A DNA stretch of 64,000 bases. Source: Dysgonomonas sp. 216 (lineage in GTDB: Bacteria > Bacteroidota > Bacteroidia > Bacteroidales > Dysgonomonadaceae). Positions 47,222 to 55,087 of this stretch are shown in pieces. Positions within the stretch are counted from its first letter, which is position 1. Each line of letters starts with the position of its first letter. The position numbers and the translations under genes are program-made. The notes under the pieces were generated by a model. The model searched no databases. It saw only the letters and a list, made by a program, of their open reading frames with translations, and was not told the DNA's origin. Location of the stretch: assembly GCF_010501065.1 (NCBI RefSeq), contig NZ_QVMM01000003.1:156635-220634 (forward strand), written 5' to 3'.

Positions 47222-48160
47222 ATGAATAGAATAGCTTTAATATTTGCTGTATCAGTACTATTTTTTTCGTGTGGAGAAAGAAAAAAAGGTACACGAACAG
47301 ATACAACTACAAGTGGCTTTGCCGAATTTGTTTGTGACGATTGCTATGCGCCGATAATAAAAAATGAAATTCAGGTTTTTGAGGCACTCAATCACGAAGC
47401 ATTTGTTACAACGCACTACACAAATGAAGTTGAAGCTGTTAATCTTATACTTAAAGACAGTTTAAGAGTAGCTGTACTAGCCCGAGACCTTAGCGAGAAT
47501 GAAAAAGAAAGTTTAAGAAATAAAAAACTGAATCCACGTTCTCAAAAAATTGCAATAGATGGTATTGCACTTATTATAAATAAAGAAAATACTGATTCGT
47601 TAATAAGCGTTCCTAATTTGAAGAAAATTATGACGGGAGAAATAACCTCATGGAAAGAGCTTAATCCGGACTCAAAATATGATGATATAACAGTTGTTTT
47701 CGACAACCCAAATTCAAGTACCGTACGCTTTATTAAGGACTCTATTTGCAGAGAAACTCCATTATATGATGGGCTTAAAGCAATGGAAAATAATCAGGCT
47801 GTATTAGACTATGTAGCTAAAACAAAAAATTCGATGGGAGTTATCGGTGTAAACTGGATTAGCAACCCTAACGACTCGACAAACCTGACTTTTAACAGTA
47901 AAGTAACAGTTATGTCGGTAAGTAGATATGAACCAGCACGACGAAGCAATAGTTTTCAACCATATCCTGCATTTCTGGCATTGGGAGACTATCCGCTTAC
48001 ACGCGAAATGTATGTTGTTTTAACCGACCTTAGAGGTACACTCCAATCTGGTATAATGGCATTTTTGGCGAGTGATAGAGGACAACGCATTATTTTAAAA
48101 TCAGGATTAGTACCCGCAACTCGTCCTGTAAGATTAATTAGCGTAAGTGAACACTTCTAA
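47222..48160 (+). CDS. PstS-like substrate-binding lipoprotein
   Basis: This 312-residue protein has a lipoprotein signal (VLFFSCGE, Cys17) and a PBP-II fold of the phosphate-binding type: FEALNHEAF, VAVLARDLSENE, IAIDGIALIINKENTDS, LKKIMTGEITSWKEL and SSTVRFIKDS. It lacks any pst transporter neighbour and lies inside the exbB-exbD-tonB-TPR cluster, so phosphate uptake is not a safe inference; it may sense a ligand at the envelope for this motor. Confidence 0.82.
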   Translation: MNRIALIFAVSVLFFSCGERKKGTRTDTTTSGFAEFVCDDCYAPIIKNEIQVFEALNHEAFVTTHYTNEVEAVNLILKDSLRVAVLARDLSENEKESLRNKKLNPRSQKIAIDGIALIINKENTDSLISVPNLKKIMTGEITSWKELNPDSKYDDITVVFDNPNSSTVRFIKDSICRETPLYDGLKAMENNQAVLDYVAKTKNSMGVIGVNWISNPNDSTNLTFNSKVTVMSVSRYEPARRSNSFQPYPAFLALGDYPLTREMYVVLTDLRGTLQSGIMAFLASDRGQRIILKSGLVPATRPVRLISVSEHF

Positions 48161-48205
48161 AATTGAAATATATTTAAATTGAAATAATAAAAATTAGATT
48201 AAAAA

Positions 48206-49864
48206 ATGAAGAAAAGAAATTTAATGAAAGCATTTCTTGTTTTATTAGTAAGCTCGATAAGCATATCAGCTTATGCTCAAAACTTGGGTGCCGATTACTT
48301 TAACACAGGTGAAATAGGAGTTGCAAAAGAATTCTTCAACAAAAACATGAGCAATAACCAAGCAGAGGCAAACTATTATTTAGGAGAAATAGCATACTCC
48401 GAAGGTAATATTAGCGAAGCTAAATCATATTACGAAAAAGGGCTTGCAGCTTCTTCCGATTATGCATTAAACAATGTTGGACTTGGGAAAGTTCTTTTAA
48501 AAGAAAATAATCAAAAAGCAGCTGAAGATATGTTTTCTGAAGCCATAAAGAAAAACAAAAAAGACGTAAAGGTTTTAATTGCTGTTGCCCGTGCATATTA
48601 TATAAACGGAATAAAAGATAAACCTATGCAAAAAGCATTGGAAGATGCACGCAAAGCCGATAAAAAATCGCCATATGTTTATTTGTTCGAAGGAGACATG
48701 CTTAAAGATGCAAATGATCCGGGTGGTGCTGCAGGACAATATGCTCAAGCCATAAACTTTGATCCTCAAAATACTGAGGCATATATAAAAACTGCTCAGG
48801 TCTATGAAACTATTAATCCAAATTTGGCAATAGACAATCTGAATAAAGTATTAGAAATAAATCCTGAGTACAAATTGGCCAACAAATCATTAGGTAGTAT
48901 ATATTATCGTAATGGACAATATGGTAAAGCAATTGAAGCTTTCTCTCAATACTTTGCAGGAGGTGTATATACAACCGACGACTTAACTCAATACGCTGCT
49001 TCATTATATTTTTCAAAACGTTACGATGAAGCAAAAAAACTTATTGAGGAAGGATTGAATAAAGAACCAGGAAATTTTGTATTGAATCGTCTATTAATGT
49101 ATAGCGATTTCGATTCTAAGGATTTCGAAAAAGGTTTAGCTGCTGGAGATAAATTTTTCTCTATTGATAAAGGAACTAGCGAATACATCGCTCGCGACTA
49201 TTTGACTTATGCTCAAATATTAGCTGAAAATAAAATGTACGAGAAAGCTTTTTCACAATTTGAATTAGCTATAAAAATTGATCAGGAAAATGCTGATACT
49301 TATAAATTAGCCGGAGAAGTTTTGTCTAAAGCAGGTTTACCTGCTGAAGCTGCAGAATACTTTAAAAAGTATATAGATAAAGCTGGTGAAAATGCTGTTG
49401 CTCTTGATTACTTCAATATGGGTAGATATTATTATATGGCTGCAACAAAAGCTAACAACGACTCGGTAGCAGATGCATTACCTAAAGCTAAAACTTACTT
49501 ATCTGAAGCTGACTCTGCGTTTTCAATAGTTACGGTTCGCGTACCCGACAGTCATTTAGGTGTATTCTGGAGAGCCAGAACTAATGCTCTTTTAGATGCA
49601 ATACTAGCTAAAGAATCGGAAGCTTTACCTGTATTGGCCAGACCTTATTACGAAGCTACAATTGAAATTTTATCTGCTAAAGAAGGTAATAATACAAGTG
49701 AATTAAAAGAAGCATATCGCTATTTAAGTTCTTCGTACTATTTTGCATTCGATTCGTCTAAAAACGCTGATGATAAAAATAAAACGATAGAATTCAGCAA
49801 GAAATTGCAGGAGCTTGATCCTGATAATGCACAAGCAAAGCAATTACTAGATGCTCTTCAATAA
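48206..49864 (+). CDS. Exported TPR-repeat protein
   Basis: This 552-residue protein has a signal peptide (residues 1-25, ISAYAQ) followed by about a dozen tetratricopeptide-type helix pairs (for example ANYYLGEIAYSEGNISEAKSYYEKGL and NTEAYIKTAQVYETINPNLAIDNLNKVL), interrupted around residues 400-460 by a less regular segment. TPR arrays bind protein partners; this periplasmic one probably scaffolds the motor encoded upstream. It is the last gene of the cluster and has a terminator. Confidence 0.87.
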   Translation: MKKRNLMKAFLVLLVSSISISAYAQNLGADYFNTGEIGVAKEFFNKNMSNNQAEANYYLGEIAYSEGNISEAKSYYEKGLAASSDYALNNVGLGKVLLKENNQKAAEDMFSEAIKKNKKDVKVLIAVARAYYINGIKDKPMQKALEDARKADKKSPYVYLFEGDMLKDANDPGGAAGQYAQAINFDPQNTEAYIKTAQVYETINPNLAIDNLNKVLEINPEYKLANKSLGSIYYRNGQYGKAIEAFSQYFAGGVYTTDDLTQYAASLYFSKRYDEAKKLIEEGLNKEPGNFVLNRLLMYSDFDSKDFEKGLAAGDKFFSIDKGTSEYIARDYLTYAQILAENKMYEKAFSQFELAIKIDQENADTYKLAGEVLSKAGLPAEAAEYFKKYIDKAGENAVALDYFNMGRYYYMAATKANNDSVADALPKAKTYLSEADSAFSIVTVRVPDSHLGVFWRARTNALLDAILAKESEALPVLARPYYEATIEILSAKEGNNTSELKEAYRYLSSSYYFAFDSSKNADDKNKTIEFSKKLQELDPDNAQAKQLLDALQ

Positions 49865-49920
49865 TTACTAATCTTAAAAGACTGTTACAAGTTTAACTAG
49901 ACAAAAATATTGATAATTTA

Positions 49921-49967
49921 TGAGATAGTTGTTGAGGCTAAGCCCGATAACTATCTCATATTTTTTT
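49921..49967 (+). terminator. Intrinsic terminator of the exbB-TPR cluster
   Basis: TGAGATAGTT (49921-49930) pairs with AACTATCTCA (49949-49958), followed by a T-run. Confidence 0.85.
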
Positions 49968-50146
49968 ATCCATTCTTTATATCCCGAATAATATTAAAAC
50001 CTGAAAGAGTTTTATTAAGATGACAAATAAAGTAAGGTTAAATAAATATTAATGTACTATGGATTCTTTAATTAAACCTTTTCTTTATTTGTTGGTCAAA
50101 AGAATTGTAGTAACAAGTAAAATACGAACCAAATAATAAAATCGAC

Positions 50147-50554
50147 ATGAAAACAAAGGTTACATTTCTACTTTTAGTCTTGTTTTTTATTTCAGCATCA
50201 TTTGTTGAGGCTGCAAACAGACAAAGAATCATAACTAAAAAACAAAATCATTCATGCAACATTCGATGTAATTTTGCACATATACCTAATTTAACACCAA
50301 AACAGAGAAATAAAATAGATAAGATTTGTTATAACAGAGACAAAAAAGTAAAACTATTAGAACATCAAAAGCGTCAACTTAAGTATGAATTAGTACGTCT
50401 TGAACGCCGCCCTTATCATGGATCGTGTAAAAAAGTTGAAAGAGTGAAAACCAATATACATAAGAAAAACATAGAGATAGCAAGAGTGACCCGTGATGCA
50501 GAATTGAAAGTATATTCTTTATTAAGCCGAGGACAACGAATAATATACACATAA
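50147..50554 (+). CDS. Small exported basic protein, Spy/CpxP-like
   Basis: This 135-residue protein has a signal peptide (residues 1-22, SFVEAAN). The mature part is strongly basic and mostly helical, with an LTPKQRNKI segment recalling the LTxxQ motif of Spy/CpxP-type periplasmic chaperones and long helices (KVKLLEHQKRQLKYELVRLE). Four cysteines occur in the mature part. The Spy/CpxP link is tentative. It lies eight bases before a small lipoprotein gene, probably the same transcript. Confidence 0.65.
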   Translation: MKTKVTFLLLVLFFISASFVEAANRQRIITKKQNHSCNIRCNFAHIPNLTPKQRNKIDKICYNRDKKVKLLEHQKRQLKYELVRLERRPYHGSCKKVERVKTNIHKKNIEIARVTRDAELKVYSLLSRGQRIIYT

Positions 50555-50561
50555 AAATATT

Positions 50562-50822
50562 ATGAAAACGCTATCAATATACTTGCTCGTTATTTTGACG
50601 ACATTTTTGGGATCATGTGTTTCTACATATCCCACAGCATTGAATCAGACATCTCCAAGTAATAATAATACTTATACTGTAAGTTATTTATTTGAACACG
50701 AAGGTGTAAAAGTCTATCGTTTTTATGATAACGGACAATATGTATATTTTACAAATTGTGGAGGAGAAATGACTTCAATAAATAATGATTCCATTGGAGT
50801 ACGTATACAAACCATTAAATAA
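50562..50822 (+). CDS. Small lipoprotein
   Basis: This 86-residue protein has a lipoprotein signal (LTTFLGSC, Cys19) and a short mature domain with VSYLFEHEGVKVYRFYDNGQYVYFTNCGG, a pattern shared by small Bacteroidota lipoproteins of unknown function (DUF4884-like, from memory). It follows the Spy/CpxP-like gene by seven bases. Confidence 0.72.
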   Translation: MKTLSIYLLVILTTFLGSCVSTYPTALNQTSPSNNNTYTVSYLFEHEGVKVYRFYDNGQYVYFTNCGGEMTSINNDSIGVRIQTIK

Positions 50823-50901
50823 AACAAAAAGAACCACTTTTCAATGATCCTTTCAGTTTAGTTGAACACTCTATCGAATTCTCGAACGATTTTATTGAGG
50901 A

Positions 50902-50935
50902 TTGGAAGAAGATTGCTACATTTTTATTACATTTG
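50902..50935 (+). promoter_or_regulatory. Promoter of the 51-kb exported protein gene
   Basis: TTG at 50902-50904 and TACATTTG at 50928-50935, 23 bases apart. This supports the ATG at 50965 rather than an in-frame start 63 bases upstream. Confidence 0.55.
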
Positions 50936-50964
50936 GTAATTTTTTAACTAAAAGAAATGCATTT

Positions 50965-51522
50965 ATGAAAAAAACATTATTTATTATTTTCTTATTAACA
51001 TTAGGTTGTACTTTCACCCTATTTGCTCAGGATGCAAAAAAAGAAGCCGAAACAATTAAAACAAAAATGGATGCTTTCTCATCTAAAACAGGGACAATAA
51101 CTAAGTTTATAGACACTAAACTTCCTAACTTAAAAACATCTTATTCTTCGCCTGAAACTCGGATTAGAAAAATCAGTAATACAAATATATCTGCCTATTT
51201 CTATCAAATTGAAAAAGAAGGAAAGTATAGTAATAACACAGCTTCAATTGAATATTCAGACTTACTTGAAGTCATAAAAGCATTATCTGTATTAAAGGTT
51301 GACGAGAGTAAAGATATTGCTTTAAATCCTGATTATTTAGAAAATAAATTTGTAACTGTAGATGGCTTTCAAATCGGATACTTTGTAAGTAAGGGTAAAA
51401 GTACTTGGTATATAAAGCTTGAAAAATACGGATCAGACAATACTGTTTTTATAAATGATGTAAATATTGTGGAAGCTGCATTTACTGAAGCTAAGAATAA
51501 AATAGAGGAACTAAAAAAATAA
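50965..51522 (+). CDS. Exported protein of unknown function
   Basis: The start at 50965 gives a clean signal peptide (MKKTLFIIFLLTLGC...LFAQ); an upstream in-frame ATG at 50902 overlaps the promoter. The mature part (about 160 residues) begins with a helical charged stretch (AKKEAETIKTKMDAFSSKTGT) and continues with alternating strands, for example FVTVDGFQIGYFVSKGKSTWYIKLEKYG. The family was not recognised. It ends before the bidirectional hairpin shared with tRNA-fMet. Confidence 0.75.
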   Translation: MKKTLFIIFLLTLGCTFTLFAQDAKKEAETIKTKMDAFSSKTGTITKFIDTKLPNLKTSYSSPETRIRKISNTNISAYFYQIEKEGKYSNNTASIEYSDLLEVIKALSVLKVDESKDIALNPDYLENKFVTVDGFQIGYFVSKGKSTWYIKLEKYGSDNTVFINDVNIVEAAFTEAKNKIEELKK

Positions 51523-51571
51523 ATTTTAATTGATTCGATTCAGATTTCAAAATCAACTGATGTAAAATAAG

Positions 51572-51605
51572 AAAGCAATCTCTTTCAGAGATTGCTTTTT
51601 CTTTA
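51572..51605. terminator. Bidirectional hairpin between convergent units
   Basis: AAAGCAATCTCT (51572-51583) pairs with AGAGATTGCTTT (51587-51598) around TTC. A T-run follows on the plus strand, serving the upstream gene; it may also end tRNA-fMet on the minus strand. Confidence 0.75.
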
Positions 51606-51606
51606 G

Positions 51607-51679
51607 TTGCGGAGACCGGACTCGAACCGATGACCTCCAGGTTATGAGCCTGGCGAGCTACCAACTGCTCCACCCCGCG
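51607..51679 (-). tRNA. Initiator tRNA-fMet (anticodon CAT)
   Basis: A 73-nt cloverleaf with anticodon loop CTCATAA. Position 1 is C and 72 is A, the unpaired C1:A72 that marks initiator tRNA. D-arm GAGC/GCTC, T-arm ATCGG/CCGGT around TTCGAGT. The anticodon stem is CCAGG/CCTGG, so the usual three G:C pairs are G31:C39, G30:C40 and A29:U41. No CCA is encoded. Confidence 0.94.
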
Positions 51680-51792
51680 ATTTATTTCGAGTGCAAAGAT
51701 AAGTATTACGAAAATACAAACCAAACTTTTAGTAATAAATTTTCTAAGAATAATTATTTCACTACATTTGTAGGAAATATAATACATTCTAT

Positions 51793-52668
51793 ATGATACA
51801 GTCAATGACTGGTTTCGGCAAAGCTAAAACAGAACTCGAAACCCGAAAAATTACTATCGAAATTAAATCGCTTAACAGCAAACAGCTGGATTTATCAGTG
51901 CGAATCCCTTCTTTGTATAAAGAAAAAGAAATGGCTCTACGCAACATGTTGGCTAAAAAGCTGGAACGAGGAAAAGTTGAGTTTGCCATATATATAGAAA
52001 ATATAGGTACTGAAACATCCACGCAAATTAACCACAATATAATTGAAGGTTATTACAACCAAATCAACGAATCGGCTGGTAAGCTAGGAGTTGCTCCTCC
52101 TACCGACTGGTTTAAGGTTTTGCTGCGTTTACCCGATACACTGAAATACGAAGCTCAGGAATTAGACGAAAAAGAGTGGAGTCTTATTGATGCAACTATC
52201 AACAAAGCCGTTGAACAAATAATAGATTTTCGTAAACAGGAAGGTCAGAGCCTAAGCGCTTTATTCGAAACAAAAATATCTAACATATCTCAGTTGATGA
52301 CTGATATAGAGCCTTTCGAAAGCGAGCGTATCGAGAAAGTCAAACAACGTATAATAGAAGCTTTACAAAAAATAGAAAATTTCGACTATGATAAAAATCG
52401 TTTCGAGCAAGAAATGATCTATTACATAGAGAAACTTGATATAAACGAAGAAAAAGTCAGGTTAAAAAATCACCTTGATTATTTTATCGAGACAATGAAA
52501 GATACCGGTTCGGGGCAAGGCAAAAAACTAGGATTTATAGCACAAGAAATGGGTCGCGAAATAAATACGATGGGATCGAAATCGAACCATGCCGAAATGC
52601 AACGCATTGTTGTGCAAATGAAAGACGAGCTGGAGCAAATAAAAGAACAAGTGTTAAATGTTTTATAA
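51793..52668 (+). CDS. yicC: YicC-family endoribonuclease
   Basis: This 291-residue protein starts with IQSMTGFGKAKTE and has the YicC N-domain (EIKSLNSKQLDLSVRIPSLYKEKE). Its C-terminal DUF1732 region includes YYIEKLDINEEKVRLKNHLDYF and the end KKLGFIAQEMGREINTMGSKSN. YicC-type proteins are endoribonucleases influencing sRNA and mRNA turnover. A TACATTTG box lies at 51763-51770. Its stop abuts the gmk frame, the common yicC-gmk arrangement. Confidence 0.93.
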   Translation: MIQSMTGFGKAKTELETRKITIEIKSLNSKQLDLSVRIPSLYKEKEMALRNMLAKKLERGKVEFAIYIENIGTETSTQINHNIIEGYYNQINESAGKLGVAPPTDWFKVLLRLPDTLKYEAQELDEKEWSLIDATINKAVEQIIDFRKQEGQSLSALFETKISNISQLMTDIEPFESERIEKVKQRIIEALQKIENFDYDKNRFEQEMIYYIEKLDINEEKVRLKNHLDYFIETMKDTGSGQGKKLGFIAQEMGREINTMGSKSNHAEMQRIVVQMKDELEQIKEQVLNVL

Positions 52669-53244
52669 TTGCCATACGTGGGAAAACTTGTGATATTTTC
52701 GGCCCCCTCGGGTTCAGGCAAATCTACTATAGTAAATTATTTATTGAGTCTAGGTTCTTTAAATCTGCATTTTTCGGTATCGGCAACAAGCCGGATGCCT
52801 CGTGGATGCGAAAAGGAAGGACATGAATATTATTTTCTAACACCCGAAGCATTTAAAGAGAAAATTGATAATGACGAATTTCTCGAATATGAGGAAGTTT
52901 ACGAAAATCGGTTTTACGGGACACTGAAATCGGAAGTGCAGCGGATTCTCGATAATGGAGGAAATGTTATTTTCGATATAGATGTTATAGGAGGCTGTAA
53001 CATAAAAAAATATTACGGCGATCAGGCTCTTTCGGTATTTATTATGCCCCCTTCGGTCGAAGAATTACGTTTGCGCTTAGAAAAAAGAGCAACCGACAGC
53101 CCCGAAGTAATTAACGAACGTATACTTAAAGCCGAATTTGAAATGACCTTTGCTCCTAAATTCGATATAGTGATAGTTAATGAGGATTTAGAAACGGCAA
53201 AAGCTGAAACTTTTGAGGCTGTTTCGTTATTTTTAAATTCATAA
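52669..53244 (+). CDS. gmk: Guanylate kinase
   Basis: This 191-residue kinase makes GDP from GMP. The P-loop is FSAPSGSGKSTI, the GMP-binding region is SATSRMPRGCEKEGHEYYF, and FYGTLKSEV and DIDVIGG follow. No ATG fits: the frame can start at TTG 52669, directly after the yicC stop, or at GTG 52678. The GTG start (MGKLVIFSAPSGSG) matches the usual length better. Either way translation is likely coupled to yicC. nadD follows after nine bases. Confidence 0.95.
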   Translation: MPYVGKLVIFSAPSGSGKSTIVNYLLSLGSLNLHFSVSATSRMPRGCEKEGHEYYFLTPEAFKEKIDNDEFLEYEEVYENRFYGTLKSEVQRILDNGGNVIFDIDVIGGCNIKKYYGDQALSVFIMPPSVEELRLRLEKRATDSPEVINERILKAEFEMTFAPKFDIVIVNEDLETAKAETFEAVSLFLNS

Positions 53245-53253
53245 CAACATATT

Positions 53254-53826
53254 ATGAATATAGGAATATTCTCAGGTTCGTTCAACCCTATTCATATAGG
53301 GCATCTGATATTGGCAAATTACATCTCAGAATTTACCGATATTGATGAAGTATGGTTTCTGGTAAGTCCGCAAAATCCATTAAAGAATGACAATCTGGAA
53401 GACGAACAAATAAGACTCGAAATGGTAAATCTGGCACTTTCAGGCTATCCCAAGCTAAAGGCCTGCGATTTTGAATTTTCGCTACCCCGTCCGTCATATA
53501 CAGTAAATACGCTGGATGCTTTAAAAAAGAAATATACCGAACATAAATTTTCACTAATCATAGGTGCCGATAATTGGAAAAACTTTGAACTGTGGAAAGA
53601 CTATAAAACAATATTGAACAATTTTGATATATACATATATCCACGTTTATTATTCGACATTGAAGCAAGTGATATATTGAAAGACAATATCACAATTTTG
53701 GATTCTCCTATTATCGAAATATCATCAACATTCATAAGAAACAGTATTAAGGATAAGAAAAATGTAAAGGCTTTTCTCTCCGAGAAAGTCTACGAATATA
53801 TAAGCAAGAATAATCTTTATAAATAA
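53254..53826 (+). CDS. nadD: Nicotinate-mononucleotide adenylyltransferase
   Basis: This 190-residue protein has the nucleotidyltransferase signature FSGSFNPIHIGHLILA (GxFxPxHxGH) and the ISSTFIRNSI motif near the C-terminus. It adenylates nicotinate mononucleotide in NAD synthesis. It is the third gene of the yicC-gmk-nadD operon, with short gaps. Confidence 0.95.
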   Translation: MNIGIFSGSFNPIHIGHLILANYISEFTDIDEVWFLVSPQNPLKNDNLEDEQIRLEMVNLALSGYPKLKACDFEFSLPRPSYTVNTLDALKKKYTEHKFSLIIGADNWKNFELWKDYKTILNNFDIYIYPRLLFDIEASDILKDNITILDSPIIEISSTFIRNSIKDKKNVKAFLSEKVYEYISKNNLYK

Positions 53827-53858
53827 AAAATTACTATCTTGCTCGCCACGAAGTAAGG

Positions 53859-55061
53859 ATGGAATCAATACGCAAAATATACAAAATAGGATACGGTCCT
53901 TCCAGTAGTCATACTATGGGTCCGCGCAATGCTGCAAGCATATTCAAACAACGAAATACTAATGCTGCCGGATTTCGAATAACCCTATATGGCAGTCTTG
54001 CTGCAACAGGAAAAGGGCACTTAACCGATGTTGCCTTAATAAACGAATTGCAACCATACAAAACCGAAATAGTATGGAAACCCGAAATAGTTCTTCCTTT
54101 TCATACAAACGGGTTGAAATTTGAGGCTCTCGACCATTCGGGTAATGTAACTTCGGACTGGACTATATATAGTATCGGAGGAGGCGATTTAGCAGACGAG
54201 AGCACGAAGCAATCGCAAGAAAACATATACGAACTACATTCAATGTCTAAAATTCTGCAAATGTGCCAAAACTCAGGCAAAACATTTTGGGAATATGTTG
54301 AAGATATTGAAGGTAAAGATATACTGGCATACCTGTCGGAAGTATGGGAAACCATGCAGGCAGCCATACATAGAGGTTTGGAAGAAGAAGGACTGATTCC
54401 GGGAGGGTTAGCTTTGCCACGAAAAGCTTCTACCTATTATATAAAATCGAAAGGATACCAAGGTTCGATAAAAAGCAGAGCCTTAATTTATTCATACGCA
54501 TTGGCATGCTCTGAAGAAAATGCATCGGGAGGAAAAATTGTGACAGCACCCACTTGTGGTTCGTGCGGAGTATTGCCATCAGTACTCTTTCATCTGAAAA
54601 AGAATCACGACTTCAGCGATGCAAAAATAATCCGTTCGCTAGCAACTGCCGGACTTGTTGGCAATATCGTAAAATATAACGCATCCATATCGGGAGCCGA
54701 AGTTGGGTGTCAAGGCGAAATTGGAGTGGCCTGTGCTATGGCTGCCGCTGCTGCCTGCCAATTATTTGGCGGATCGCCGGCACAAATAGAATATGCAGCC
54801 GAAATGGGACTGGAACATCATCTAGGTTTAACATGCGATCCCGTTTGTGGTTTAGTACAAATTCCGTGTATTGAACGAAATGCATTTGCTGCTGCCCGTG
54901 CTTTAGATTCGTGTTCTTTTGCAATGCTATCGGACGGAAAACACCTTATTAATTTCGATAAGGTTGTAAAAACAATGAAACAAACCGGACGCGATTTGCC
55001 CAGCCTGTATAAAGAAACATCAGAGGGCGGATTGGCTATTTTCATGAAAGACGAAGAATAA
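53859..55061 (+). CDS. sdaA: L-serine ammonia-lyase (iron-sulfur, single chain)
   Basis: This 400-residue enzyme deaminates L-serine to pyruvate and ammonia with a 4Fe-4S cluster. GPSSSHTMGPRNAA is the beta-domain signature; cluster cysteines fit APTCGSCGVLPSVLF and CDPVCGLVQIPCIERNAFAA; EVGCQGEIGVACAMAAAA is the third conserved block. Alpha and beta domains are fused in the usual order. It follows nadD by 32 bases and precedes an L,D-transpeptidase gene by 26. Confidence 0.94.
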   Translation: MESIRKIYKIGYGPSSSHTMGPRNAASIFKQRNTNAAGFRITLYGSLAATGKGHLTDVALINELQPYKTEIVWKPEIVLPFHTNGLKFEALDHSGNVTSDWTIYSIGGGDLADESTKQSQENIYELHSMSKILQMCQNSGKTFWEYVEDIEGKDILAYLSEVWETMQAAIHRGLEEEGLIPGGLALPRKASTYYIKSKGYQGSIKSRALIYSYALACSEENASGGKIVTAPTCGSCGVLPSVLFHLKKNHDFSDAKIIRSLATAGLVGNIVKYNASISGAEVGCQGEIGVACAMAAAAACQLFGGSPAQIEYAAEMGLEHHLGLTCDPVCGLVQIPCIERNAFAAARALDSCSFAMLSDGKHLINFDKVVKTMKQTGRDLPSLYKETSEGGLAIFMKDEE

Positions 55062-55087
55062 TTATTTTTGTAGTTAAAGGAATTACA

